From NCBI GenBank assembly GCA_037442205.1, contig JBBIQS010000048.1:1-64000 (forward strand): a DNA stretch of 64,000 nt, written 5' to 3'. Below the pieces are notes generated by a model that made no database searches, was not told the DNA's origin, and worked only from the letters and a program-made list of their open reading frames with translations. Shown here piece by piece: positions 1 to 7,554 of the stretch. This DNA is from JBBIQS01 sp037442205 (lineage in GTDB: Bacteria > Myxococcota > Myxococcia > Myxococcales > UBA5297). Position numbers and translations under genes: made by a program. Positions within the stretch are counted from its first letter, which is position 1. Every line of letters starts with the position of its first letter.

Positions 1-582
1 AGCGACAGCCCGGCCCCCGACGCCTCTGCCCGGCGCTCCGGCCCGGACGCCGACAGCGGGCTGCGCCGGCGCACCACCGAGGGCGCCCCGGCCTCGCCCG
101 AGTCCTTCGAGCCCAGCTCGCCGCGGACGATGGACAACGACCCCGACCGCAAGCTGGTCGCCGAGCGGGTGCTGGAGACCGCGGCGGAGCTGGAGCGGCT
201 GATCAAGGGCAAGCAGCAGGCCGCCGCTGAGCCGCCGCCCCCGCCGCCGGCCGAACCGGCCGCCGAGCCGGAGGAGACCCCCGCCGGGGCCGCCCCCGCC
301 GGCGAGCACCAGCTGTACCTGACGGGCGAGGACGGCTCGGAGAAGCCGGTCAAGGACCGCTTCCTGATCGGCCGCGGCAAGCACTGCGACCTGGTGATCA
401 ACAGCGGCAAGGTCAGCCGCGAGCATGCCGCGGTGGTGCGCGAGGGCGACGAGTACTTCATCGAGGACCTGGGCTCGTCGAACGGGACCTGGTTCAACAA
501 GCAGCGCATCAAGCGCCGCAAGATCGAAGACGGCGACGAGTACTTCATCTGTTCCGAAAAGGTGAAGTGCGCCATTCACTGA
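1..582 (+). CDS. FHA-domain protein, 5'-truncated by window edge
   Basis: The reading frame is open from base 1, so the true start lies upstream and the first in-window ATG (130) is probably internal. The visible N-terminal part is low complexity, with a Pro/Ala/Glu-rich linker around 220-310. A complete forkhead-associated domain fills the C-terminal ~90 residues. It shows the GRGKHCDL strand, the SREH phosphothreonine-binding motif and the GSSNGT loop typical of FHA. FHA domains bind phosphothreonine peptides, usually products of Ser/Thr kinases, and two such kinases lie in this window. It is probably a cytoplasmic adaptor, or the regulatory tail of a larger protein. The next gene, lptD, starts within about 60 bases. 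The domain is certain; full-length architecture cannot be known from here. Confidence 0.85.
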   Translation, partial: SDSPAPDASARRSGPDADSGLRRRTTEGAPASPESFEPSSPRTMDNDPDRKLVAERVLETAAELERLIKGKQQAAAEPPPPPPAEPAAEPEETPAGAAPAGEHQLYLTGEDGSEKPVKDRFLIGRGKHCDLVINSGKVSREHAAVVREGDEYFIEDLGSSNGTWFNKQRIKRRKIEDGDEYFICSEKVKCAIH

Positions 583-641
583 GCGCGCGCTCCCGTCTCG
601 AATTAGAGGCGCGCCGGCCGGGGCTCGCCGCCCGAGGCCTC

Positions 642-2963
642 ATGAGTGCGCTCGCGCTCGCCCTGCTGATGGCGGCGGCTCCCCCGAGCCCGCCGCAGCT
701 GTCGGCCACCAGCCCCACCATCGAGCTGACTGCGGACCGGGCCGAGCTCGGCCTGGATAGCCGCCACGTGCTGGCCGAAGGCGGGGTGGTGCTGCGCAGC
801 GGAGGGCTGCTGCTGCGCGCCGACGAGTTGGAGTACGACCAAGGGCAGCGCCAGGCCCTGGGGCGGGGGCAGCTGCTGATCGTAGATGGGAACGTGGCGC
901 TGGCCGCGGATCGGGGCGAGCTGACCCTGGGCGGCGACGGGCTGCGGCTGGAGCGGGCCCGGCTCTACCAGAAATCGGCGGCCCAGCTGCCGGCCCTCTA
1001 CGGCGCCGCCAACGAGGCCGCGGCGCGCGGGATGGGGGCCAACGCGCTGGTGCTCAGCGCCGACGAGCTGGAGCGGGTGGCCAAGGGGCGCTACCTGGCC
1101 AGCCAGCTGCGGCTGACCCCCTGCGACTGCTCGTCCGAGATCCCAGACTGGGAGCTGGGGGCCTCGAGCGCCGACATCGAGGCCGGCGATCGTGCCATCC
1201 TCAGCTGGCCCCGGCTCTACCTGCACGGAGTGCCGGTTCTGATCCTGCCGGCGCTCTACGTGCCGCTCTCCAGCCGGCGCACCGGGCTGCTGTTCCCGCG
1301 GATGACAGTTCACCAGAGCAACGGCTTCGTGATCGACCAGCCGTTCTTCCTCACCCTGGGCCAAAGCTACGACCTGACGCTGACCGCCGGTTATCGCTTC
1401 GGAAAGGCCCCTGACGGCCAGCGGCCAGGGACGCGCGGGCCGCATGCGGTGGCCGAGTTGCGCTATGCGCCGGCGGCAGGAACCAGCGGCGGCCTGTCGG
1501 TCAATTATCTGCAGGACCTGAATGGTGATCGGGCGCAGGACCTCAGCGCTCCTGCGCGGCGCGGGCCGCGCGGGCAGCTGCTCTTCCATCATGCCACCGA
1601 GTCCGAGAGAGGGCTCAATGCCAGGGCGCTGGTGAACCTGGTCAAGGACGACCACTACCTCTCCGACGAGAGCGTCAACGTCTTCGACAACGTTCCCTAC
1701 CTGCGCTCTCAGGCCTGGGCGGGATGGCGGGGCCAGGACGCCCTGGTCGCCACCTCGTCTGCCTACTACCAGGACCTGGGCAGCCAGGAGCTGGCCCCGT
1801 ACTTCGGCGCGCGTCCGCCGACGATGAGCCTGTTCGGCCCCGATGCGCCGGCGACGATTCAGCGTCCCTTGAGCCTGCTGGTCGCGATCGCCCCGGTGCC
1901 GCTGGCGGGCGCTCTGGCGGGAGCGTTCGAAGCTTCGGCGACGCGCTATCAGTCGCTGCTGGGGCTGGCCGGCCGGCTTCCGCTCTCGCAGTCGCTGTGG
2001 TCCTTGAGCCGGGTGAGCGCGCAGCCAACGCTCAACCTGCCGCTCTTGCGGTCGGATGCGCTGCTGGCCGGCGCCTGGGCCTCGGCGCGAGGCGAGGTGA
2101 GCAGCTACGATCAACAGCTCGGGGACGGGGCCGCCACCCGCTGGCAGGGGCGGGGGCTGGCGGGGCTGTGGCTGGGCTCGGAGCTGTCGCGCGTCTTCGG
2201 CTCGGGGCCTTCGGCGCTGCGGCACTTCATCGTCCCGCGGCTGGAGCTGCGCGCCGGGACCCGGCTGCTGGGAGAGTCGCCGGTGTTCGGCGCCGACGTC
2301 CTGAGGCCGGTCGACGAGCTGGACATGCTGCCGGGAGGCTTCGCCCAGGCGGTGGCCTCGCTCTCGACGCGGCTGACCAGGCGCGACGGCGGCCAGCTCC
2401 TGCGGCTCGACGCCGGCCAGGGATTCGATCTTCTCACCGGCAGGACGTCGGACGCCTTCGCACGCCTCGAGCTGCACCCGGGAATCGTCAATTTCTCGGC
2501 CGCCACCCGCTACGACTTGCCCGCGAAGGTGTTCAGCTCGATCAACGCACAGGCGTCGGTGGCGGACTCTCGCGGCGACTCGATCTCCGCCGGCTACGAC
2601 TACCTGCGGCTGGGCGGCAACACCCGGCTGCAGGCCGATTTCGATCGCCTCTTCGGCACCTCGCTGCTCGTCGACGAGGCGGTGCGGAGGGTCCTGCCCT
2701 CGCAGATGGCCACCGTCGGCGCCAGCGTCAGCCCGTTCAAAGGGCTCAGCCTGCGCTACGGCTCGTCGATCAGAACCGGCCCTCTCGACCCGGGGACCAG
2801 CCGCTTCGTGCAGCACACCCTGGGACTGTCGCTGGGCACCAGCTGCGACTGCTGGCGGCTGGACCTGTTCGCCAACGTCCCTCCTGGCGCCGGCTGGGCG
2901 TTCAGGTCCTGGAACTATGGATTTCTGCTGGATCTGAAAAACTTCGGTAGTTTTGGAGGTTGA
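642..2963 (+). CDS. lptD: LPS-assembly outer-membrane protein LptD
   Basis: LptD is the outer-membrane translocon that inserts lipopolysaccharide into the outer leaflet. The ATG at 642 gives 773 aa beginning with a hydrophobic signal peptide. An in-frame GTG at 567 would overlap the FHA gene and place 25 charged residues ahead of the signal. An OstA/LptA-like beta-jellyroll follows (roughly residues 30-150, with the ADELEYD repeat style). A conserved barrel entry segment contains LPALYVPLSSRRTGLLFP, close to the family signature, and a long beta-barrel runs to the C-terminus. Two CxC pairs (about C161/C163 and C735/C737) lie where LptD carries the cysteines that join the periplasmic domain to the barrel. 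Length is usual for the family. No other lpt gene is visible. Confidence 0.9.
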   Translation: MSALALALLMAAAPPSPPQLSATSPTIELTADRAELGLDSRHVLAEGGVVLRSGGLLLRADELEYDQGQRQALGRGQLLIVDGNVALAADRGELTLGGDGLRLERARLYQKSAAQLPALYGAANEAAARGMGANALVLSADELERVAKGRYLASQLRLTPCDCSSEIPDWELGASSADIEAGDRAILSWPRLYLHGVPVLILPALYVPLSSRRTGLLFPRMTVHQSNGFVIDQPFFLTLGQSYDLTLTAGYRFGKAPDGQRPGTRGPHAVAELRYAPAAGTSGGLSVNYLQDLNGDRAQDLSAPARRGPRGQLLFHHATESERGLNARALVNLVKDDHYLSDESVNVFDNVPYLRSQAWAGWRGQDALVATSSAYYQDLGSQELAPYFGARPPTMSLFGPDAPATIQRPLSLLVAIAPVPLAGALAGAFEASATRYQSLLGLAGRLPLSQSLWSLSRVSAQPTLNLPLLRSDALLAGAWASARGEVSSYDQQLGDGAATRWQGRGLAGLWLGSELSRVFGSGPSALRHFIVPRLELRAGTRLLGESPVFGADVLRPVDELDMLPGGFAQAVASLSTRLTRRDGGQLLRLDAGQGFDLLTGRTSDAFARLELHPGIVNFSAATRYDLPAKVFSSINAQASVADSRGDSISAGYDYLRLGGNTRLQADFDRLFGTSLLVDEAVRRVLPSQMATVGASVSPFKGLSLRYGSSIRTGPLDPGTSRFVQHTLGLSLGTSCDCWRLDLFANVPPGAGWAFRSWNYGFLLDLKNFGSFGG

Positions 2964-3113
2964 GCGCGGCAATCGTTCACTGGCCGACAGTCCCGATGGC
3001 CGAACGCTGTTGGGCGAGGTCAAAGCGTGGTCTATTTCACTTCCCGTATCTTGGGAACGGATGCGAGCTGGCTTATGACGAGCCACTCCGTGGGCCAGAG
3101 GCGCGCAAGATCA

Positions 3114-3476
3114 ATGGATGAAATCACCAAGGAAGCCTCGCAGATCGCCAAGCAGCTCGGCCAGCGCATCCGGCAGCTGCGAGTCGAGCGCAGCTCCAAG
3201 TTGACGCAAGAAGACTTGGCCGAGCGCGCCGACATCTCGGTGTCGTTCCTGTCGATGATCGAGCGCGGGGAGCGGGCGCCGCACATCGACACCCTGTCGC
3301 GCATCGCCGAGGCGCTGGGGGTGACGGTCAGCGAGCTGTTCCTGTTCGCCTCGGAAGAGCCGCAGTCGCTCGACCCGATGCTCAAGCCGCTGGCCGAGTT
3401 CGCCCGCATGCACTCGCTGACCCGCCGGGACATCGAGAAGCTGCTCGGGGTGGCCCGGGCCATGTTCAAGGCCTGA
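3114..3476 (+). CDS. XRE-family transcriptional regulator
   Basis: A small DNA-binding protein of 120 aa. Residues about 15-75 form a Cro/C1-type helix-turn-helix: LGQRIRQLR opens it, LTQEDLAERADIS spans helices 2-3, and SFLSMIERGERAPHIDTLSRIAEAL follows the usual XRE pattern. The C-terminal ~40 residues are a short helical tail ending in an Arg/Lys-rich stretch, with no ligand or sensor domain. The ATG at 3114 is preferred because an upstream in-frame GTG (3027) adds 29 residues that look like untranslated leader. It lies alone between lptD and a lipoprotein gene on the same strand. Its targets cannot be named. Proteins of this size and shape in myxobacteria usually regulate their own or neighbouring genes. 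Confidence 0.85.
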   Translation: MDEITKEASQIAKQLGQRIRQLRVERSSKLTQEDLAERADISVSFLSMIERGERAPHIDTLSRIAEALGVTVSELFLFASEEPQSLDPMLKPLAEFARMHSLTRRDIEKLLGVARAMFKA

Positions 3477-3493
3477 GCCGCCGGCCCCCCCGC

Positions 3494-3522
3494 TTGACGG
3501 GTCGGCCTTCCCCCTGGAAAAT
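3494..3522 (+). promoter_or_regulatory. Candidate sigma-70 promoter for the Ig-like lipoprotein
   Basis: TTGACG (3494-3499), a 17-base spacer and GAAAAT (3517-3522). The predicted start near 3529 leaves a ~37-base leader containing the GGAGGAG ribosome site before the ATG at 3566. This supports 3566 as the start rather than the TTG at 3494, which is the -35 box itself. Confidence 0.5.
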
Positions 3523-3565
3523 TGCCACCTTCCGCCGGGACTTCGCCCGGCGAGCGGAGGAGTCC

Positions 3566-4657
3566 ATGAAGTTGATGACCAAGCTGTTTCTGGCCGCCGT
3601 CGCGCTGTTGGCGGTGGGGGCCTCGCTGGCGGGCTGCAAGAGCGATCCCATCGTGATCGCCTTCGACAGCTCTCAAGATCTCCCGGCCAAGGCCGACGGG
3701 CAGACTGCGATCCTGCTCAATGCCACCGTCACCCAGGGCGGAGCGGTGATCGACTCGGGCAAGGTGACCTTCACCAGCAGCATGGCCGGCAGCTCGTTCA
3801 GCACGATCAGCGACCTGACCAAGAAGGACCCGCCGGCGCCCGAGCCCTACGACGCCAGCTTCAGCAGCGGCACCGGCAGCGCCAAGCTCTACTCGATGCG
3901 CCGCGGCACCGCGACCATCACCGCGACCTGGGCGAATCCGTCGTGGGGAATGACCGCCACCACCACCAAGGACGTGATCTTCAAGGCCAGCGAGCTCGCC
4001 GGGCCGGTCACCCTCACCGACAAGAACCCGACGATGAAGGCCTCGACCGCCAGCAAGAGCGAGACCCTCACCCTGTCGTTCCTGGCCAAGGACTCGACCG
4101 AGATGCCGCTCAAGAAGGGCACCATCAAGTTCGCCATCACCGGCAGCACGCCCTCGTCGGCGGCCACCGGAGCCTCGGTGACTGCGGAGGCGACCACCGA
4201 TGACGCCGGGGTCGCCACCGCCACCGTCACCTCCGGCAACCTGGCCGGCACGCTCAACCTGGAGGCCTACGCCCTGGCCGGCACCACCGAGTCGCAGTTC
4301 GAGAAGCTGAGGTTCGCGGTCAAGGTGACCGGGACCGGGGTTCCGGCCACCATCGAGTTCACCAACGGCAGCAGTCCGGTGCTCTACGCCGGCGGTGCCG
4401 GCGGCCACAGCGCTCAGTTCAACTTCCTGGTCAAGGACAGCGCCGGGGTCCCGGTGCCCAAGGAACTGGTGAAGTTCGAGGTCAAGCCGCCGCTCGGCGG
4501 TGGACCTCCGACGGTAGACGTCAAGGAGGCCCCCACCGACGACGGGGGAGTGGTGTGGTGCAACGTCACCGCCGGCACCGACACCGGTTCGTTCATCTTG
4601 AAGTCCTGGGTCGGGACGGTGCAGGTCCTGGAGACGCCGTTCGAAGTCCGCCCGTAG
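3566..4657 (+). CDS. Ig-like (invasin/Big-type) domain lipoprotein
   Basis: A 363-aa secreted lipoprotein. A strong GGAGGAG sits five bases before the ATG. The signal peptide ends in the lipobox LAGC (Cys about residue 22). The remainder is Thr/Ser/Ala/Gly-rich beta-sandwich sequence with at least two to three tandem Ig-like units. They show the bacterial Big_1/invasin grammar: a strand pattern of AKADGQTAILLNATVTQGG, then GKVTF, then DAGVATATV, repeated as FNFLVKDSAGVPVP and DDGGVVWCNV. Such domains act as stalks or adhesion modules at the cell surface. No catalytic motif is seen. It has its own promoter and is followed by a strong terminator hairpin, so it is probably monocistronic. Binding partner unknown. 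Confidence 0.8.
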   Translation: MKLMTKLFLAAVALLAVGASLAGCKSDPIVIAFDSSQDLPAKADGQTAILLNATVTQGGAVIDSGKVTFTSSMAGSSFSTISDLTKKDPPAPEPYDASFSSGTGSAKLYSMRRGTATITATWANPSWGMTATTTKDVIFKASELAGPVTLTDKNPTMKASTASKSETLTLSFLAKDSTEMPLKKGTIKFAITGSTPSSAATGASVTAEATTDDAGVATATVTSGNLAGTLNLEAYALAGTTESQFEKLRFAVKVTGTGVPATIEFTNGSSPVLYAGGAGGHSAQFNFLVKDSAGVPVPKELVKFEVKPPLGGGPPTVDVKEAPTDDGGVVWCNVTAGTDTGSFILKSWVGTVQVLETPFEVRP

Positions 4658-4686
4658 CGCCAGCGCTTCACGTGGTCTGTCTGGAG

Positions 4687-4714
4687 GCGGCAGGGCCCTG
4701 GCGGGCTCTGCCGC
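4687..4714 (+). terminator. Rho-independent terminator after the Ig-like lipoprotein
   Basis: A 12-bp stem (4687-4698 with 4703-4714, one G-U pair) closes a TGGC tetraloop and is followed by TTCTGCTT. It lies 30 bases after the stop at 4657 and before the convergent M23 gene. Confidence 0.7.
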
Positions 4715-4856
4715 TTCTGCTTGCGGGGGACCAGAGCCTTCGGGGCGCCGCGGGTCCGAGCTCGCCTCAGGATAGAAGGCGGCGCCGAGCGGTGAGATGG
4801 CCCTGGCGCGCCCGGTCCGGTGGACAGCGCCCTTGGGCCGGAGGGATGGGATTGTC

Positions 4857-5921
4857 TCAGGGGAAGAAGTCGAAGCCGAGCAGCGAATCGGGATCCATCT
4901 GCACGCCGTCGATCTTGGCCGCCAGATGGAGGTGGGGGCCGGTGACCCGGCCGGTGACCCCGAGCAGGCCGATGAGCTCGCCCCGCTTCACCTTCTGCCC
5001 TTCCTTCACCTTGAATTGCGAGAGGTGGAAGTAGCCGGTGTAGATGCCGGCGCCGTGGGCCAGCATCACCGTGTTGCCCGAGGCGAAGCAGTCGCGGACC
5101 ATCCGCACCTCGCCGTCGTTGGCGGCGTAGACCGGGTCGCCGATGTTGCCGTCCAGGTCCAGGCCGAGGTGGCGGCTCTGCAGCTTGCCGTTGAAGATCC
5201 GCTTCTCGCCGTAGCGGGCGTTGCGCTCGGCGCCGGCGCGCGGATCGATGAAATTGGCGGAGAACAGCGGCGGCCCGAAGGCGTAGGCGTAGACCTTGCT
5301 GAAGGCCTGGTTGTCGGCCTTCATCCGCCGCACGCTTTCGCCGCTGGGGCTGGTGAACTTCTTGGACACCGTCAGCGTGTGCTCTTCGACCTTGGTCTGC
5401 AGCACCTGCAGCGAGAGCGTTCCGGTCTTGTGCTGGCCGTCCTCGGCCACCGCTTCGAAGCGGACCTCGAGCGGGCCGGCGGCGGTCTCCACCGGCACCG
5501 CGCCATAGCCGAACCAGCGCCCGTTCGCCGAACGGAAGAAGGGGATCTTCAAGCTCTTGGTCCGCGCCCAGATCTCCTTGATCCCATCGCCCTCCAGGCT
5601 TACCTCGTAGATCGCCCCGGGCTTCACTTGGCCCGGCCGCGCCTTGGCCTTCCAATCACCAAGCGTGGCCTCGACCGGGGGCGCCGCGGTCGGCGCAGCC
5701 GTCGCAGGCGCCGATTCGGCGTCGGGGGCTCCAGCGTCGGCGCTCGTGCTCAGTCCTCCGTCGACCGCAGCCGGAACCTCGGCGTCGGGGAGGTCGGCCG
5801 CGGCGGCCAGCGCTGCCGGCTGCCGCGTGACCAGCAACAGCGGCAGGGCCACCGCCGAGATCGCGAGCGCGGCCCGCGGCCGACGACTGACTGCGCAATG
5901 AAGAGGAGGAGAGGAGGTCAT
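4857..5921 (-). CDS. M23 (LytM-type) zinc endopeptidase, secreted
   Basis: Probable peptidoglycan endopeptidase, or a LytM-like hydrolase activator, of the periplasm or cell surface. From the ATG at 5921 it has 354 aa. A signal/anchor helix (residues about 17-40) precedes a Pro/Ala/Asp-rich linker, a beta-rich central domain, and a C-terminal M23 domain. The zinc site is recognisable: the HxxxD motif in RHLGLDLDG and the HxH in GPHLHLA, with YAANDGEV and the GDxV..G spacing around them. All metal ligands are present, so an active enzyme is expected. A TTGACA box at 5973-5978 places the promoter over the two upstream in-frame start candidates (5951, 5978), which supports 5921. It runs convergent to the Ig-like lipoprotein and divergent from ybeY. 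Confidence 0.85.
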   Translation of the reverse strand: MTSSPPLHCAVSRRPRAALAISAVALPLLLVTRQPAALAAAADLPDAEVPAAVDGGLSTSADAGAPDAESAPATAAPTAAPPVEATLGDWKAKARPGQVKPGAIYEVSLEGDGIKEIWARTKSLKIPFFRSANGRWFGYGAVPVETAAGPLEVRFEAVAEDGQHKTGTLSLQVLQTKVEEHTLTVSKKFTSPSGESVRRMKADNQAFSKVYAYAFGPPLFSANFIDPRAGAERNARYGEKRIFNGKLQSRHLGLDLDGNIGDPVYAANDGEVRMVRDCFASGNTVMLAHGAGIYTGYFHLSQFKVKEGQKVKRGELIGLLGVTGRVTGPHLHLAAKIDGVQMDPDSLLGFDFFP

Positions 5922-5949
5922 CGGCGCTCGCAGCGGCGGGGTCGCTCCC

Positions 5950-5978
5950 ATTTCGCGGCCGGCCGCGGGCCCTGTCAA
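5950..5978 (-). promoter_or_regulatory. Candidate promoter for the M23 endopeptidase
   Basis: On the minus strand, perfect TTGACA (5978-5973), a 17-base spacer and CGAAAT (5955-5950). The -10 match is weak. The position 30 bases before the chosen ATG fits a short leader. Confidence 0.4.
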
Positions 5979-6079
5979 GGAGCCGATCGCTGCCGCCGCC
6001 GGTTCTCGCGCCGGCCTCGAGGTGATAACAAGTCCCCGTCTCGAGCGGGCGGGCGATAGGCGGCTTTCGAGGAGTCCAC

Positions 6080-6622
6080 GTGAAGGCGAGAGAGCGGGTT
6101 TCCAAGAAGACGACGAGCGGCAAGCGGCCCGGATCTATGGCGACCAAGCGAATGTCTGCGCGAATCCTCGGTCAGTGCGAGCATCCCCGGGGGCAGGCGG
6201 CCCTGCGGCGGCTGTCTCGGCAGTCCCGCTCCTTCCTGGCCGCGCTGGGGCTCTCCGGGGTGGAGCTGTCGCTGGTGGTCACCACCGATTCGAGGATCCG
6301 CGACATCAACCGCCGCTGGCGAGACAAGGACCAGGCCACCGACGTGCTCTCGTTCCCGGCGGGAGAGATGCCGGCGGTCGCGGGCGCGCCGCGGCCGCTG
6401 GGGGACGTGATCATCTCCCTGGACACCGCGGTGCGCCGGGCGCGCGAGGACGGCCGCCCGGTGGCCGCCGAGACCGCCCGCTATCTGGCCCACGGCCTGC
6501 TGCACCTGCTGGGGCACGACCACCACCGGCCGGCGGAGGCCGCCCGGATGGCCCGCGCCGAGCGGCGCCTGCTGGGCGCGCTGGGGATGGTGGGCGAGGC
6601 GCTGGGAACAGGACGCCGCTAG
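6080..6622 (+). CDS. ybeY: Endoribonuclease YbeY (rRNA maturation factor)
   Basis: YbeY is a metal-dependent single-strand endoribonuclease acting in 16S rRNA 3'-end maturation and ribosome quality control in the cytoplasm. The protein is 180 aa from a GTG at 6080, which has GAGGAG seven bases upstream. In-frame ATGs at 6137 and 6152 would give lengths nearer the usual ~150. Diagnostic features are NRRWRDKDQATDVLSFP in the middle and the zinc motif HGLLHLLGHDH near residue 130-141 (His, His, His ligands). The stop codon overlaps the stop of the convergent barrel gene in a shared CTAG (6619-6622). Family identity is secure; the N-terminal ~20 residues are uncertain. Confidence 0.93.
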   Translation: MKARERVSKKTTSGKRPGSMATKRMSARILGQCEHPRGQAALRRLSRQSRSFLAALGLSGVELSLVVTTDSRIRDINRRWRDKDQATDVLSFPAGEMPAVAGAPRPLGDVIISLDTAVRRAREDGRPVAAETARYLAHGLLHLLGHDHHRPAEAARMARAERRLLGALGMVGEALGTGRR

Positions 6623-7554
6623 AAGGCGATGTCCAGGTGGAAGATCGCCATCGTGTCGTTGAGGTATGAGCGGCGGAAGCGCGACAGCTCGAAGCCGAGG
6701 TTGGCGCCCACCTGGTCGGTGAGGAAGAACTCGGTGCGCGCCCCGACCCCGTAGACCAGGCCTCCCTTGACCCCGGTGAAGCTGGTGTCGGTCCCCTCGA
6801 CGCTCATCGAAACCGGCTCGAAGAACAGCACCGGCCCCAGCTTGCCGTAGAGGAAGACGTGGGGCAGCGGGTAGCCGACCAGCGCCGCCAGCGACAGGTC
6901 GTGGAGGCTGGAGCGGACCTTGACCTGGCCGTTGGTCGGAACCCCGCCCCCGCCGGTCGTGCCGTCGCTGAACCAGGTGTAGAGGTAGGAGAACTCGGCG
7001 TAGAGACCGTTGTGGAGGAACTCGTCCTCCGGCGGGAAGAAGTGGCGGCCGACGTTGGCCAGGAAGTCGATGCCCATGGCGAAGGTGGTCACTGAGCCGG
7101 TGGGGCCGTCGAGGAACATCAGGCCGGTGACCACGCCCGAGGCCATGCCCTGGCCGGGCTCGTCGAGGCCGGAGAGGCGCTCCTCGGCCGAGTCGCGGCT
7201 CTCCTCGCCCATCTCCTCCTCGGCGGTGCGGTGGTGGCGGGCCTTGGCCGGCGCCGGCCCGGGGGACTCCTCGTCGTCCTCGGCGGCGCGGCGGCGGGGC
7301 GCCTCGTCCTCGTCGTCGGCGGGGCGGCTCTTGCGCCGCGGGGCGTCGTCCTCCTCGGCGCTGCGCGCGGGCGGGGCCTCCTCCGACTCAGAGTCCTCGT
7401 CGATTGCCTTGGCATGGGAGCGCTTGGCGGCGCCGGAGGCGGCCGCGGCCAGGGAGCTCGCCGCCGAGGGCAGCGCCTGGGCGGCGGGGGCGGCCAGGAG
7501 AACGGCGAGCAGGGCGCAGGGGAGGGTGGCGGAGCGCACGGGGGAGGGCCTCAC
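6619..7554 (-). CDS. Outer-membrane beta-barrel protein with long acidic/arginine-rich linker
   Basis: A 311-aa exported protein. Translation most likely starts at the GTG at 7554, which overlaps the stop of the upstream metallopeptidase gene as GTGA. The ~300 extra bases of open frame beyond it are only the shadow of that gene. A signal peptide (about residues 1-25, ending AAPAAQA) is followed by ~90 residues of Glu/Asp/Arg/Pro-rich low complexity, then about 180 residues of alternating aromatic/hydrophobic beta strands. The chain ends in HLDIAF, a terminal phenylalanine as expected for BAM-dependent barrels. It is the last gene of a three-gene leftward operon. No family name can be given; the acidic linker could bind cations or span the periplasm. 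Confidence 0.7.
   Translation of the reverse strand: MRPSPVRSATLPCALLAVLLAAPAAQALPSAASSLAAAASGAAKRSHAKAIDEDSESEEAPPARSAEEDDAPRRKSRPADDEDEAPRRRAAEDDEESPGPAPAKARHHRTAEEEMGEESRDSAEERLSGLDEPGQGMASGVVTGLMFLDGPTGSVTTFAMGIDFLANVGRHFFPPEDEFLHNGLYAEFSYLYTWFSDGTTGGGGVPTNGQVKVRSSLHDLSLAALVGYPLPHVFLYGKLGPVLFFEPVSMSVEGTDTSFTGVKGGLVYGVGARTEFFLTDQVGANLGFELSRFRRSYLNDTMAIFHLDIAF

Noticed and set aside
603..3086. Long open frame of 827 codons antisense to lptD, and similar long shadows opposite many genes (for example 9655-11439, 11592-14993, 34146-36335)
   Set aside because: High GC makes stop codons rare in shadow frames. These have Arg/Gly/Ala/Pro-rich low-complexity translations with no domain, and the opposite frame encodes a recognised protein.
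5951..5978. Earlier starts for the M23 endopeptidase at 5978 (TTG) and 5951 (ATG)
   Set aside because: Both lie in a putative TTGACA/-10 promoter and lack a ribosome site.
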